NCBI GenBank assembly: GCA_963777625.1
Contig: CAVZRO010000021.1
Span: 62,001-126,000 of the forward strand
DNA length: 64,000 bases
Source of the DNA: DATDIC01 sp963777625
GTDB taxonomy: Bacteria > Pseudomonadota > Alphaproteobacteria > Acetobacterales > Acetobacteraceae
Direction of reading: 5' to 3'
The notes under the pieces were generated by a model. That model was not told the origin of the DNA, searched no databases, and worked only from the letters and a program-made list of their open reading frames with translations. Shown piece by piece: positions 17,396-27,293 of this stretch (position 1 is its first letter; each line of letters opens with the position of its first letter). A program made the translations under genes and the position numbers.

Positions 17396-18412
17396 CTACT
17401 TCATCGTCAGCACCATCCGGAAGCGCGCATCGCCCCGCATCATCCGTGCATAGGCTTCCGGTGCGCGCGCGAGCGGCATTGTCTCGATCATCGGGCGCAC
17501 GCCCGACAGCGCGCTGAAGGCAAGCGTATCCTCGGAGTCGATCGAGGCGCCCGAGGCGTGGCCGACGATGCTGCGACTCGCGCTGATCAACTGCAGCGGT
17601 GAAACCTGGATCGGTTCGAATGCGGCGCCCACCACAATCAGCCGGCCGCGCACGCCCAGCCCGTCGATCACCTGCGACATCGCCTGCGCACTGGTGGCGG
17701 TCGCCAGCACGGCCCGCGCGCCACCCAGCGCATTGAGCGCCTTCGCCACGTCATCGCTCGCACTGTCGAGATAATGATGCGCACCGAGTTGGCGGGCGAG
17801 GTCCGCCTTGTCGGCGCCGCGGCCGATCGCAACGGTGCGGAAGCCGAGCTTGTTCGCGAACTGCACGCCCAGATGGCCGAGGCCGCCAATACCCAGGACC
17901 GCGACCACATCGCCCGGCATTGCCCCGCTGTGGCGCAGCGCATTGAAGGTCGTGACCCCGGCGCAGAGCAACGGTGCGGCTTCGGCGGCACCCAACTCAT
18001 CGGGAATGGCGGCGAGTGCATCAACCGGAGCCACCATCGCCTCGGCATAGCCGCCGTCATACGAGATGCCAGGGATGCGCAGGTTGCGGCAGTCGATCAG
18101 CCAGCCACGCCGGCACGGGTCGCAATGCCCGCAATGGCCGCCGAACCAGCCGACGCCGACGCGCTGCCCGATGCGCCAACTGGTCACGCCAGAGCCGAGC
18201 GCGTCGATCACCCCGGCGATCTCGTGTCCCGGGATGCGCGGAAAGGTCAGGCCGGGCATCTGCCCTTCGACCGTGAAGCTGTCGCTGTGGCATACGCCGC
18301 AAGCCTCGATGCGAACGCGGACCTCGCTCGGCCCCGGCTCAGGCACTTCGCGATCGACCAGTTCCAACGGGCCGCCGGCCCGCGTCACGTGCGCTGCCCG
18401 CATCTTCGCCAT
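17396..18412 (-). CDS. Zinc-dependent alcohol dehydrogenase
   Basis: The 338-residue protein is a medium-chain zinc dehydrogenase. The catalytic zinc site is CGVCHSDSFT (Cys about 38) with GHEIAG (about 62-67). The structural-zinc lobe has CGHCDPCRRGWLIDC (about 93-107). The Rossmann motif is VLGIGGLGHLGVQFA (about 169-183). It reduces or oxidises an alcohol/aldehyde with NAD(P)H. An aldehyde dehydrogenase gene is its convergent neighbour, which fits alcohol to aldehyde to acid oxidation, but the two are not cotranscribed. Confidence 0.93.
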   Translation of the reverse strand: MAKMRAAHVTRAGGPLELVDREVPEPGPSEVRVRIEACGVCHSDSFTVEGQMPGLTFPRIPGHEIAGVIDALGSGVTSWRIGQRVGVGWFGGHCGHCDPCRRGWLIDCRNLRIPGISYDGGYAEAMVAPVDALAAIPDELGAAEAAPLLCAGVTTFNALRHSGAMPGDVVAVLGIGGLGHLGVQFANKLGFRTVAIGRGADKADLARQLGAHHYLDSASDDVAKALNALGGARAVLATATSAQAMSQVIDGLGVRGRLIVVGAAFEPIQVSPLQLISASRSIVGHASGASIDSEDTLAFSALSGVRPMIETMPLARAPEAYARMMRGDARFRMVLTMK

Positions 18413-18539
18413 CGCTACCTCCCGTTTGATACCACGTCACAAACGCTGAATTGGCTCTCACAATCCCCGATTGGCAAGGCAGGGCAATTCGAGTCCCAGT
18501 GAGAAGTTAGGGGTCGTTCGGAAACAACCGCGTCATCTC

Positions 18540-18605
18540 GTCATTCCCGCGAAAGCGGGAATCCAGGCCGCCGCTGCTGGAATTCCCGCTTTTGCGGGGA
18601 ATGAC
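18540..18605. repeat. REP-like inverted pair (gtcattcccgc...gcgggaat)
   Basis: A 27-base arm at 18540-18566 (itself a hairpin, cccgc-gaaa-gcggg) is followed by an inverted, slightly diverged copy at 18577-18605 ending cggggaatgac. This is the architecture of a REP doublet (REPIN). A related single arm occurs at 36994-37020. The group II intron begins about 30 bases downstream. Confidence 0.7.
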
Positions 18606-18650
18606 GCTCCGAGGGAAGGGAGGCAGGAAGTTGGATGTGCGAGGTCTGGG

Positions 18651-20032
18651 ATGGAGCAAGGAACAGTCTCGGCAGTGCCCGATCGGACTAAGCAAGGGAC
18701 AGAGACCCACGAGCGCCAATGGTGGTGGGTGGAAGCTTCGATCTGGACAGAGCGCATGGTGTCGGCGCTGGACAACAGCCTGCCCCTGCGGAGGCGGGGG
18801 GTCACAGCATGCCCTCGGGCCGGCCTTGGCCGGACCCGGGGGAGGCAAATGGTTCAGCCTGGTGGACAAGGTCATCCGACCGACAACTCTCGACGGCGCA
18901 TGGCGGAAAGTCGCGCGGAACAAGGGGGCGTCGGGGGTGGATGGCCAGAGCATCGAGCGGTTCGCGGCGCAGGCGGAACGGTATCTGCACGAGCTTCATG
19001 ACGATCTGAAGGACGGCAGCTACCGGCCGAGCCCGGTCAAGCGGGTGGAGATTCCCAAGGGCGATGGACGAACTCGGCCGCTGGGGATACCGACGATCAA
19101 GGACCGTATCGTGCAGACGGCTCTGAAGATGGTCATTGAGCCAATCTTTGAGGTGCAGTTCCGGCCGGGTAGCTACGGCTTCCGTCCGGGACGGCATTGC
19201 AAGGAGGCGCTGCGGGAAGTCGATCGGCTGGTGAAAGAGGGGTTCACCTTCGTGGTGGACGCCGACCTCGCGAGCTACTTCGACACGATCCCGCACGAAC
19301 GGCTGATGACCCTGGTGGAAGCATCGATCAGCGATGGCCGCGTGCTGGCGCTGATCGAGAGCTTCCTGCGGCAGGACATCATGAAGGGCATGGAACGGTG
19401 GCAACCGACGAGCGGCACGCCGCAAGGCGCGGTGATCTCGCCGCTGCTGGCCAACCTGTATCTGCATCCGCTGGATTGTCTGATGCAGCGGAGCGGACGA
19501 CGGATGGTGCGCTATGCCGATGACTTCGTGATCCTGTGCCGCACGCAAGCGGAGGCCGAGGCTGCCCTGCACGACGTGCAGGCATGGGTGGCGGAGAACG
19601 GGCTTACGCTGCACCCGGACAAGACGCGGATCGGTGACTGCCAACAACCGGGGCGGGGGTTCGACTTCCTCGGCTACCGGTTCGAGGCAGGCCGACGGCT
19701 GGTTCGCAAGAAGAGCCTGAAGGCGCTGAAGGACAAGGTGAGGGCGCGAACGCTCCGTAGCCGAGGCGACAGCCTCGGGCGGATCATTCACGACCTCAAC
19801 CCGATACTTCGGGGATGGTTTGGCTACTTCAAGCATGCCACGCCAGCTTTGCTACGGCGTCCTCGACGGCTTCGTGCGCCGACGCCTCCGCGCCATCCTG
19901 CGCAAGCAGGAGAAGCGCCCCGGCATCGGGCGATGCGCGGCCGATCACCAACGCTGGCCCAATGCCTTCTTCGCTGCTCATGGGCTGCTCACCCTTCGCA
20001 CCGCCTTCGAGCAGGCGAGACACTCCCGATGA
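18651..20032 (+). pseudogene. ltrA: Group II intron reverse transcriptase/maturase, frameshifted
   Basis: The N-terminal hallmark VEASIWTERMVSALDN is in frame 3. The main body from about 18841 (KWFSLVDKVIRPTTLDGAWR) to FGYFKHA is in frame 1. The maturase tail (LDGFVRRRLRAILRKQEKRP to NAFFAAHGLLTLRTAFEQAR) is in frame 2. Each break is a net +1, around 18780-18840 and 19840-19855. The RT core is intact: YGFRPGRHCKEAL, DADLASYFDTIPHE, GTPQGAVISPLLANLYLH and the catalytic RYADDFV. No HNH endonuclease domain follows. As sequenced it is not translatable in one piece. If the shifts are errors, it would be a 459-residue maturase. Confidence 0.85.
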
Positions 20033-20049
20033 GGAAACCAACAACTGGA

Positions 20050-20082
20050 GAGCCGTGTGCGGGAAAACCGCACGCACGGTTC
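20050..20082 (+). ncRNA. Group II intron domain V (catalytic hairpin)
   Basis: The 33-base sequence gagccgtgtgcgg-gaaa-accgcacgcacggttc folds into the universally conserved domain V hairpin with a GAAA-type tetraloop and paired gagccg/cggttc ends. Domain VI follows directly at 20083-20119. This is the ribozyme active site of the intron and lies 18 bases after the maturase frame. Confidence 0.9.
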
Positions 20083-20193
20083 GGAGGGCGGGGAGGCAAG
20101 CCTTCCCGACCCCTATCGGTTGATTCTGTTATTTCCTGACGAGCCCTTAGCTCCCCACGGGACCGATCGGCATGTTGGCGACACTGTGAGCGA

Positions 20194-21006
20194 TCAAGGC
20201 AGGCCGATCGGATCGAAGCCGTACTGGCGAAGGATCGCCTGGCCCTGCTCGGACAGCACGAACAAGGCGAAGCGCGCGGCCAATGGATCATCGGACAGAA
20301 CTATCAGACCGTAGGCCGGGCCGACGGTCAGCGACGGCGGCAGCGGAACGCTCGCCAGCCCTTGCATGTCCCGTATGACCGCTTGCGCGCTGCTGCAGTC
20401 GCCAAGCATCACGTCAGCACGATCGGCGAGGAAGATGCCCTGCACCGCACCTCGTCCCGGCACGAGCGGCTTGCTGTTCGGTCCGCCCACAAGCTGCATG
20501 GCCTTCTTCTGCAAGATGGCCTGGGCGCCTGGATGCACCGCCTCGGCTCGCGCGAAAACAGCCCAGGCGTAGTCGCCGCCGGGGTCGGCGCCAGGTGTGG
20601 AGGTTGCCAGCCGCACGGACGGGTCGAGCAGTTTGTCGAGCAGGTTTTCCGATGTCAGGCCAAGGCTCGTTCTTGCCAACGCGCAAAGCCGGTTGCGCGT
20701 GAACATCACCACCGACGATCCGCTATGCGAGCGTGCCAGCCGGCGCGGCTGGTCCATGTCGGCGGACGCGAAAACATCAACGTGATCGCCGCGCTCGACC
20801 CTTTCGCGCAGCACCCCGGAGGGACCAAATACCGGTGGCGCGACATCGCCCGCGGCGGCCGGAAACGCCTTCACCATATCGGTGATCGCGGAAGTCAGGC
20901 TTCCCGCCGCATAGATCCGCAGCGGTTCGGCAAGGACGGAGCGAAGTGGAATCACGGTGGATATGGCAACGAGCACGGCCATGAGTTGTCTGATTCTGTT
21001 CGTCAC
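20194..21006 (-). CDS. ModA-like periplasmic molybdate/substrate-binding protein
   Basis: The 270-residue protein starts with a signal peptide (RQLMAVLVAISTVIPLRSVL, cleaved near VLAEP). It continues with the ModA opening LRIYAAGSLTSAITDMVKAF. Further family features are PPVFGPSGVLRERVERGDHVD, VFASADMDQPRRLA and FALFVLSEQGQAILRQYGFD at the C-terminus. ModA proteins bind molybdate or tungstate for an ABC importer. No ModB/ModC genes are nearby, so this orphan may bind another anion. The group II intron lies just beyond its 3' end. Confidence 0.8.
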   Translation of the reverse strand: MTNRIRQLMAVLVAISTVIPLRSVLAEPLRIYAAGSLTSAITDMVKAFPAAAGDVAPPVFGPSGVLRERVERGDHVDVFASADMDQPRRLARSHSGSSVVMFTRNRLCALARTSLGLTSENLLDKLLDPSVRLATSTPGADPGGDYAWAVFARAEAVHPGAQAILQKKAMQLVGGPNSKPLVPGRGAVQGIFLADRADVMLGDCSSAQAVIRDMQGLASVPLPPSLTVGPAYGLIVLSDDPLAARFALFVLSEQGQAILRQYGFDPIGLP

Positions 21007-21087
21007 CTGGACCCTCCTGGGCGCTGCCGCTATATCCCGCCCCTCATAGCACGCGCTTCGCCAGGCAGCGATTCCGGAGACCCCATC

Positions 21088-22593
21088 ATGTCAGTAACCG
21101 AGCAGACACGCGCGAGCACCAAGTCGCCTCACCATGCGCAAATGCTGATCGCCGGTACCTGGGTGGACAGCAGATCGGGCGACACACTGGATGTCGAGAA
21201 CCCGGCGAAGCGGAAGAAGATCGCCGACATCCCGCGCGCCGCCGCGGTTGACGTCGATCGTGCGGTGCAGGCGGCCGCGCAAGCGTTCCCGAGCTGGAGC
21301 AAGGTGCCACCGCGAGAGCGCGGCCGGCTATTGCTCCGCGTTGCGGAAGCGTTGGAGGCACGCGTCGAGGAACTGGCACGCATCATTGCATTGGAGACCG
21401 GGAATGCGCTGCGTACACAGGCGCGGCCGGAGGCACGGCTGTCGGCCGACATCTTCCGCTATTTCGGCGGCCTCGCCGGCGAGCTGAAGGGGGAGACGAT
21501 TCCACTCGGCGAGCATGTGCTCAGCTACACGCGGCGCGAGCCGCTTGGCGTCGTGGGTGCCATCATTCCGTGGAATGCACCGGTGCTGCTGGGTGCGTTG
21601 AAGATCGCGCCCGCCTTGTGTGCCGGCAACACGCTGGTGCTGAAGGCGGCGGAGGACGCGCCACTCGGCGTGCTGCTGGTGGCCGAGGTCTGTCAGGAGT
21701 TTCTGCCGCCGGGCGTGTTGAATGTGCTGACCGGCCTCGGCGAGGAATGCGGTGCCGCCCTCGCGCAACATCCGGCGATCCGCAAGCTGTCGTTCACCGG
21801 ATCCACCGAGGTTGGCAAACTGATCATGCGCGCCGCGGCGGATCGGATCGTGCCAGTGTCGCTGGAGCTCGGGGGCAAGAGCCCCGCGATCGTGTACCCG
21901 GACGTCGATGAAGACTGGGTCGTGGATGGCGTAATCGCCGGAATGCGGTTCACGCGGCAGAGCCAGTCCTGCACCGCGGGTTCACGGCTGTTCCTGCATG
22001 CCGACATCTTTGACAGCTTCCTCGATAAGCTGCGCATCAAGACACAGGCGCTGAGGCTCGGCGATCCGCTCGATGAAGCGACCGATATCGGTGCGATCAT
22101 CAACGACAAACAGTTCCGCAAAGTCTGCGGATATGTTGATGAGGGTCTGAAGCGAAAGGATGCGCGATTGGTGTTCGGTGGATTGCCGCCGAAGGATGGG
22201 CCGCTGAGCGAGGGCTATTTCGCGATTCCGACTGTGTTCGCCGATCACTCCAACGACTGGCGCCTGGCTCGGGAGGAAATCTTCGGGCCGGTGCTGGTGG
22301 CGATTCCGTGGCGTGACGAGTCCGAGGCGATCCGTATGGCGAACGACAGCCACTATGGGCTGGCTGCGTACGTCTGGACCCACGAGATCGGCAGCGCATT
22401 GCGTACGGCACATGCGATCGAATCAGGTTGGGTGCAGGTCAATCAGGGCCTGGGCCAGCAGCCGGGCCATTCCTATGGCGGCTATAAGCAGAGCGGTATC
22501 GGGCGCGAATTCTCGCTGGAAGGCATGCTCGACAGCTTCACCCAGCGGAAGAATGTGACCGTGAACCTCAACACCCCGCGGCGCGGAGCGTAA
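21088..22593 (+). CDS. Aldehyde dehydrogenase family protein
   Basis: The ATG at 21088 (MSVTEQTRASTKSPHHAQ) follows a CCGGAGA site; the open frame upstream is antisense to the ModA-like gene and is a shadow. The 501-residue enzyme shows IIPWNAPVLLGALKIAPALC, FTGSTEVGKLIM, the base glutamate in SLELGGKSPAIV, the nucleophile in SQSCTAGSRLF, and EEIFGPVLVAIPW. It oxidises an unknown aldehyde with NAD(P). An SDR gene follows four bases later, so the two are cotranscribed and probably act on successive steps. Confidence 0.92.
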   Translation: MSVTEQTRASTKSPHHAQMLIAGTWVDSRSGDTLDVENPAKRKKIADIPRAAAVDVDRAVQAAAQAFPSWSKVPPRERGRLLLRVAEALEARVEELARIIALETGNALRTQARPEARLSADIFRYFGGLAGELKGETIPLGEHVLSYTRREPLGVVGAIIPWNAPVLLGALKIAPALCAGNTLVLKAAEDAPLGVLLVAEVCQEFLPPGVLNVLTGLGEECGAALAQHPAIRKLSFTGSTEVGKLIMRAAADRIVPVSLELGGKSPAIVYPDVDEDWVVDGVIAGMRFTRQSQSCTAGSRLFLHADIFDSFLDKLRIKTQALRLGDPLDEATDIGAIINDKQFRKVCGYVDEGLKRKDARLVFGGLPPKDGPLSEGYFAIPTVFADHSNDWRLAREEIFGPVLVAIPWRDESEAIRMANDSHYGLAAYVWTHEIGSALRTAHAIESGWVQVNQGLGQQPGHSYGGYKQSGIGREFSLEGMLDSFTQRKNVTVNLNTPRRGA

Positions 22594-22597
22594 TCCG

Positions 22598-23452
22598 ATG
22601 GCCACCCATCCGGCATTGACCGCCGGCCGTGTGGCGGTCGTAACCGGCGCGGCCAGCGGCATTGGTCTCGCGGCAGCTCGGCACTTCGCGGCCATGGGTC
22701 TCCGCGTCTGCCTTGCCGATCTGTCCCAACAGGCACTCGAACCCGCTGTTGCGGAAGTCGCTGCGGCTTCGCCAAACGGCAAGCGCGCGGTCATGGCAGT
22801 GCCGACCGATGTCAGCAAGCTGGACGATGTCGGCAAACTCCGCGACGCCGCCTATGGCGCGTTCGGCGAAGTGGGCGTCCTGATGAACAATGCAGGCACG
22901 GCCCCAGGCGGCGGGCCGTGGGAACACATCGACCGCTGGCGGCGTGTGCTGGAGGTGAACCTGTGGGGGGTGATCAACGGCGTGCAGAGCTTCGCGCCGC
23001 ACATGCTGAAACAGGAAACGCCGTGCGCGATCATCAACACCGGGTCGAAGCAAGGGATTACCTGCCCACCCGGCGACACCGCCTATAATGTCAGCAAGGC
23101 CGGCGTGAAAGTATTGACCGAAGCTCTCGCGCACAGCCTGCGCAACGCGGACGGCGCGCGGATCACCGCGCATCTGCTGATCCCTGGCTCGACGTTCACC
23201 GGCATGACAAGCCGCGGTCGAACCGAGAAACCGCCCGGCTCGTGGACGCCCGATCAAGTGATCGACATGCTGATCGACGGTATGAACAGCGGCAACTTCT
23301 ACATCCTCTGCCCCGACAATGAAGTGACCCGCGAGATTGACCATCGGCGGATTCTTTGGGCGGCACAAGATATCACTGAGAACCGGCCCGCATTGTCGCG
23401 ATGGCATCCTGACTATGGCGCAGCGTTCGGGGAGTTCCTGCGCGGCCGATGA
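22598..23452 (+). CDS. Short-chain dehydrogenase/reductase
   Basis: The 284-residue protein has the classical SDR cofactor motif VTGAASGIGLAAARHF (about 15-30), the NNAGTA segment, and the active-site region NTGSKQG...YNVSKAG (Ser and the YxxxK pair around residues 147-166). It probably oxidises an alcohol or reduces a ketone with NAD(P)H. It is the second gene of an ALDH-SDR pair, four bases apart. A short overlapping ATGA frame follows its stop but shows no family and ends in noisy sequence, so I do not annotate it. Confidence 0.92.
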   Translation: MATHPALTAGRVAVVTGAASGIGLAAARHFAAMGLRVCLADLSQQALEPAVAEVAAASPNGKRAVMAVPTDVSKLDDVGKLRDAAYGAFGEVGVLMNNAGTAPGGGPWEHIDRWRRVLEVNLWGVINGVQSFAPHMLKQETPCAIINTGSKQGITCPPGDTAYNVSKAGVKVLTEALAHSLRNADGARITAHLLIPGSTFTGMTSRGRTEKPPGSWTPDQVIDMLIDGMNSGNFYILCPDNEVTREIDHRRILWAAQDITENRPALSRWHPDYGAAFGEFLRGR

Positions 23453-23802
23453 TCAACCTGCCTGCGATCGGTGTGCCGCCGACAATCCGAAATGGGTCGA
23501 GGGTATCGTACGTGAGTGGACGGCGGAGGAACCGGCGAGATGACCGTACAGCGGTCGGTTGCACGGCGGACCCCTTGACACATTATCGGAAGTCGTTCCG
23601 TTTCCAATAGTATGTGCCTGTCGTGCCGGTATCAGTGCTCGGGGAAACATCAGCCAATCAAAACGGAGTACAAACATGACGATCCAATCAGCCGCATGAC
23701 GCCAAGCGAGGGTTGCTCCAACCAAGAATTTCACCGGCTCGGTTTTTCAGGACCCATTGGCTCGGACGCCCCCGGCCGACCATATCGCCTGATAGAGTTA
23801 CT

Positions 23803-24292
23803 TCACTCTGATAGGTAAGGCTTGAGCGTGCTTTTTTGAGCGTACGTCCGATCGTGTTGTCGCTGGCGCGATCGACGATATTCAGTTCCACCACGGCGGT
23901 TTCCAGCAGCGTCAACGTCCACCGCCTGCGTCCCTTGGGCGGCGGCGAACAGGCCAAGGCGATCAGCTTGGCCTCGGCAGCCCCGTCGAAAATGCGCCGC
24001 CTGGCGAAGTTGGGAGGGTGCTTGCGGAGCAGGGCGCGGTATCGAGACCTCCCTCCACCAATTGCTGGCGCGTACGGGCGACGGTGTCGACGCTGGTATC
24101 CAGCGCGTCGGCGATCTGGCCGTCACTCCAGTCCTCGCCGGCGTCCGAGGCATCGGCCTTCAGCAGAATGCGGGCCTTCAGCGCTTGCCGGGCAGGCGCT
24201 TTGCCCTTCTGGATCAGCCCATTGAGCCGTTCCCGCTCCTCGGCGCTGAGCTTGACGATGTATTTGTTCACAGCAGGTTGTTTCGCGGTCAC
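23803..24292 (-). pseudogene. IS630-family transposase relic
   Basis: The N-terminal half of an IS630-type transposase is recognisable: NKYIVKLSAEERERLNGLIQ, ARQALKARILLKADASDAGE, SDGQIADALDTSVDTVARTR. After QLVEGGLDTA the frame shifts, and the family continues in another frame as RKHPPNFARRRIFDGAAEAK, then LALACSPPPKGRRRWTLTLL and SDNTIGRTLKK. The DDE catalytic domain is absent. At least one further shift occurs in an A-run near 23835. It is a dead fragment next to the ALDH-SDR pair. Confidence 0.8.
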
Positions 24293-24406
24293 GGCGCATC
24301 TCCGGCATTGCCGGAGATATCAATTCAGAGATCATCCGCAGAATCAACGATGCGAGGCACTAGCTTCGCCTGAACCCGTCTTGGCCCCGCGCTCTCCTCC
24401 GACCCT

Positions 24407-25966
24407 TCAGATCGGCTGCAGCAGGCCCGGCCGGGGGGTCGCTGCATGCTCCTTCAGCACCGAATCCGTCGCCGGATCCAGCTCCTTCAGCAGCACGTCG
24501 TAGCCCCACAGATCCGCCAGATGCTGCAAAACATGCCGCGCATCGCGCTCTTCCAGCAACACACGGTTCAACGCCCGATGATGCAGGATCAGCCGCCGAT
24601 CGCCATCCAGATTCACATCCGCGACCTGAATATCAGGGAGAGTCCACGCGATATCGTACTGCTTGGCCAGCGCCCGCTGGATCTTGCGGTAGCCGCGCTC
24701 GTCATGAATCGCCTCAACTCGCAGGTTCGGCTCATTGGCGTCATCGACGACATGGAAAAGCCCGAACTGCCGTACCATCCGCGGGCTCAGGAACTGCAGG
24801 ATGAAGCTTTCGTCCCGGTAATTGGCCCAGCAGTCGCGCAGCACGGCCATGGCATCGCCGGTACCGGCAATGGCGGGGAACCAGTGCTGATCCTCAGCCG
24901 TCGGCTGGGTGCAGATGCGCTCGATATCCTGCATCATCGCGAATCCGAGCGCATACGGATTGATCCCGCTATAGCGCGGATCGTCGAAATCCGGCTGGAA
25001 CACCACGTTCGTATGGCTGCGTAGGAATTCTACCATCGCGCCGTCGGTCAACAGCCCTTTCTCATGCAACCGGTTCATGGTCCGGTAGTGTACGTATGTG
25101 GCGCAGCCTTCGTTCATGACCTTCGTCTGACTCTGCGGGTAGAAATACTGCGCAATCTGGCGGACGATGCGCAGCACCTCGCGCTGCCAGGGTTTCAGCC
25201 GCGGCGCGGTTTTCTCCAGAAAGAACAGGATGTTTTCCTGAGGCAGTTCCAGAAGGGCCCACCGCCGCTCTTCCGCCGACCGATCGGGTTTCGCCTCTCC
25301 ACTCTGCGGCACGGTACGCCACAGATCGTTGAACATATGCTCCTCATGTTCGCGGCGCTCGCGTTCACGTCGTTCCTCTGATCGCAGGTCCATAGTCCGG
25401 CGCCGTGGATACCGATGCACCCCATGGTTCATCAGCGCGTGCGCCGCATCCAGCAGCCGTTCTACCTCCGCTTCACCGTACTTCTCCTCACACTGGGAGA
25501 TGTAGCTCTTGGCGAATTCCAGGTAATCAAGGATGCCGTCGGCATCTGTCCATTGCTGGAACAGGTAGTTGTTCTTGAAAAAATGGTTGTGCCCGAACGC
25601 CGCGTGCGCAATCACCAGCGCCTGCATCGTCGCCGTATTCTCCTCCATGATGTAGGAGATGCAGGGGTTCGAATTGATTACGATTTCATACGCTAGCCCT
25701 TGCATGCCGGCCTTGTACATCGCCTCGTTGCGGGCAAAATGCTTGCCGAACGACCAGTGCTTGTAAAACAGCGGCATGCCGATCGAGGAGTAGGCATCCA
25801 GCATTTGCTCGGTACCGATCACCTCGATCTGATTCGGATACACATCCAGCCCCAATTCACCCAGCGCGATCGCCTCGATTGCGTCGTACGCGCGCTGGAT
25901 GGTCGAGAACTCCCAGTCGGCCCCCTCGAACAATGGACGGACGGCGCTCGGATTTATGTAGTTCAT
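24407..25966 (-). CDS. spoVR: SpoVR family protein
   Basis: The start ATG at 25966 overlaps the stop of the yeaH-type gene (ATGA). The 519-residue protein has the family landmarks DWEFSTIQRAYDAIEAIALG, DVYPNQIEVIGTEQMLDAYS, FYKHWSFGKHF, INSNPCISYIMEENT, FGHNHFFKNN and KVMNEGCATYVHYRTMNRLH. SpoVR was named from Bacillus spore cortex formation, but in proteobacteria it accompanies prkA and yeaH in stress and nutrient-starvation operons; its biochemical role is unknown. It is the last gene of the three-gene unit read right to left. Confidence 0.95.
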   Translation of the reverse strand: MNYINPSAVRPLFEGADWEFSTIQRAYDAIEAIALGELGLDVYPNQIEVIGTEQMLDAYSSIGMPLFYKHWSFGKHFARNEAMYKAGMQGLAYEIVINSNPCISYIMEENTATMQALVIAHAAFGHNHFFKNNYLFQQWTDADGILDYLEFAKSYISQCEEKYGEAEVERLLDAAHALMNHGVHRYPRRRTMDLRSEERRERERREHEEHMFNDLWRTVPQSGEAKPDRSAEERRWALLELPQENILFFLEKTAPRLKPWQREVLRIVRQIAQYFYPQSQTKVMNEGCATYVHYRTMNRLHEKGLLTDGAMVEFLRSHTNVVFQPDFDDPRYSGINPYALGFAMMQDIERICTQPTAEDQHWFPAIAGTGDAMAVLRDCWANYRDESFILQFLSPRMVRQFGLFHVVDDANEPNLRVEAIHDERGYRKIQRALAKQYDIAWTLPDIQVADVNLDGDRRLILHHRALNRVLLEERDARHVLQHLADLWGYDVLLKELDPATDSVLKEHAATPRPGLLQPI

Positions 25967-27264
25967 GCGGTTGCGGCTCCGGCTGGCGCCTCTTTCCGCG
26001 CGAACAGTTCGCGGAATACGGGATAGATATCGCGCCGGTGGTTCACCTTGCGCATCGCCATCGGTGCGCCGGCACGACAGATGTCGCTGTAGGTCTGCCA
26101 CAGGTCGCTGTCACGGCGAATGAAGCCCGGCGGGAAATGCTCGGAATCGCGTCCTACTTCCAGATACGCGTAGTACTGGCATACCGGCAGGATGCAGTTG
26201 GTCAGCAGGTCGGCCGTCCGCTCATTATCCGAGGCTGTGTTGTCGCCGTCCGACGCCTGCGCGGCATAGATGTTCCAGGAATCCGGGCTAAATCGCTCCG
26301 CGACCACCCGGCGCATCTCTTCCAGCGCCGTGGAAACCACCGTCCCCCCGGTTTCCGGCGAATGGAAGAATGTATCCTCGTCCACCTCCGCCGCCAGATG
26401 CGTATGCCTGATGAACACGACTTCCACGTGCTTGTATTTGCGCCTGAGAAAAATGTACAGCAGCACATAGAACCGCTTCGCCAGGTCCTTCATGTGCTCG
26501 GTCATCGAGCCGGACACGTCCATCAGGCAGAACATCACCGCCTGCGCGACCGGCTTCGGGTGTGCCTCGAACCGCCTATACCGCACGTCCACCGGATCGA
26601 TGTACGGGATCAGGCCGGTGCGGCGAAGTTTGCGTTCGAGCTCTTCCAGCAATACCGCCCGCCCGGCGTCGTCTTCCGCCAGTGCGTTAATCTGTTCCCG
26701 CAGCGCGCGCAGCTCTTCGGTCTTCGGCCGCCGCAGTGCGATTCGCCGCGCCAATCCGTTACGCACCGTCCGCATCAGCGCCAAGTTGGCCGGCGAGCCG
26801 TTCACCGAATAGCCGGCCCGCTCCCAGCTCAGGCTTTCGGTATCCACGACCCGCCGCTTGGCCAAGTCTGGAAGCTCCAGGTCTTCAAGGAACAAATCGA
26901 CGAACTCATCACGCGACAGCGCAAACCGGAAATCATCCTGTCCGTCGCCATCCGGGCTCCCCTCGGATCCGGCCCCGCCCGAGTTTCCCGGTGGGCGGGG
27001 AATCGTATCACCGGCCACGTATTCCTTGTTCCCAGGCAACAGGTGGTCGCGGATACCGCCGGTCAGGCTGCGGTGGAACGATGGTTCATGCACCCCCTGC
27101 GCGGGCAGCGACACTTCACCCGCCTCGTCGGCGTCCTTGATGCTGCGGTTGCTCGTGCTCTCGTGTACGGCCTTGCGGATCAGCGACTTCGCACGCCGCA
27201 TGAAGCGCTGGCGGTTGGCGAGACTCTTGCCGCCGGGATTGAGACGACGGTCAACGATGTGCAT
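25963..27264 (-). CDS. YeaH/YhbH family (DUF444) von Willebrand-like protein
   Basis: The start ATG at 27264 gives MHIVDRRLNPGGKSLANRQR, the usual N-terminus of this family. The 433-residue protein carries a MIDAS-like metal motif in FCLMDVSGSMTEHMKDLAKR and the block VVFIRHTHLAAEVDEDTFFH. The region around residues 85-110 is glycine-rich and probably disordered. YeaH acts together with the PrkA kinase in E. coli starvation survival. It lies 29 bases after prkA and overlaps spoVR, so the three are one operon. Confidence 0.95.
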   Translation of the reverse strand: MHIVDRRLNPGGKSLANRQRFMRRAKSLIRKAVHESTSNRSIKDADEAGEVSLPAQGVHEPSFHRSLTGGIRDHLLPGNKEYVAGDTIPRPPGNSGGAGSEGSPDGDGQDDFRFALSRDEFVDLFLEDLELPDLAKRRVVDTESLSWERAGYSVNGSPANLALMRTVRNGLARRIALRRPKTEELRALREQINALAEDDAGRAVLLEELERKLRRTGLIPYIDPVDVRYRRFEAHPKPVAQAVMFCLMDVSGSMTEHMKDLAKRFYVLLYIFLRRKYKHVEVVFIRHTHLAAEVDEDTFFHSPETGGTVVSTALEEMRRVVAERFSPDSWNIYAAQASDGDNTASDNERTADLLTNCILPVCQYYAYLEVGRDSEHFPPGFIRRDSDLWQTYSDICRAGAPMAMRKVNHRRDIYPVFRELFARKEAPAGAATA

Positions 27265-27293
27265 AGGCCAGTTATCCCCTCGCCGTCGTGATC

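Larger units (their letters stand above)
18637..20119 (+). mobile_element. Group II intron with maturase gene
   Basis: The proposed 5' end is GTGCG at 18637, the group II consensus start. The 3' end is placed just after domain VI near 20119. It contains a reverse transcriptase/maturase frame and a recognisable domain V at 20050-20082 followed by a domain VI hairpin (ggggaggcaagccttccc). It sits between two minus-strand genes, downstream of the ModA-like gene, close after a strong hairpin repeat, a placement typical of terminator-targeting introns. The ends are my estimates from consensus, not from a filled/empty-site comparison. Confidence 0.75.

Noticed and set aside
23449..23620. Small gene overlapping the SDR stop (MINLPAIGVPP...)
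   Set aside because: After about 15 residues the translation becomes R-rich with no family, and a piece in another frame (DNPKWVEGIVREWTAEEPAR) is not assignable; most likely decayed DNA.
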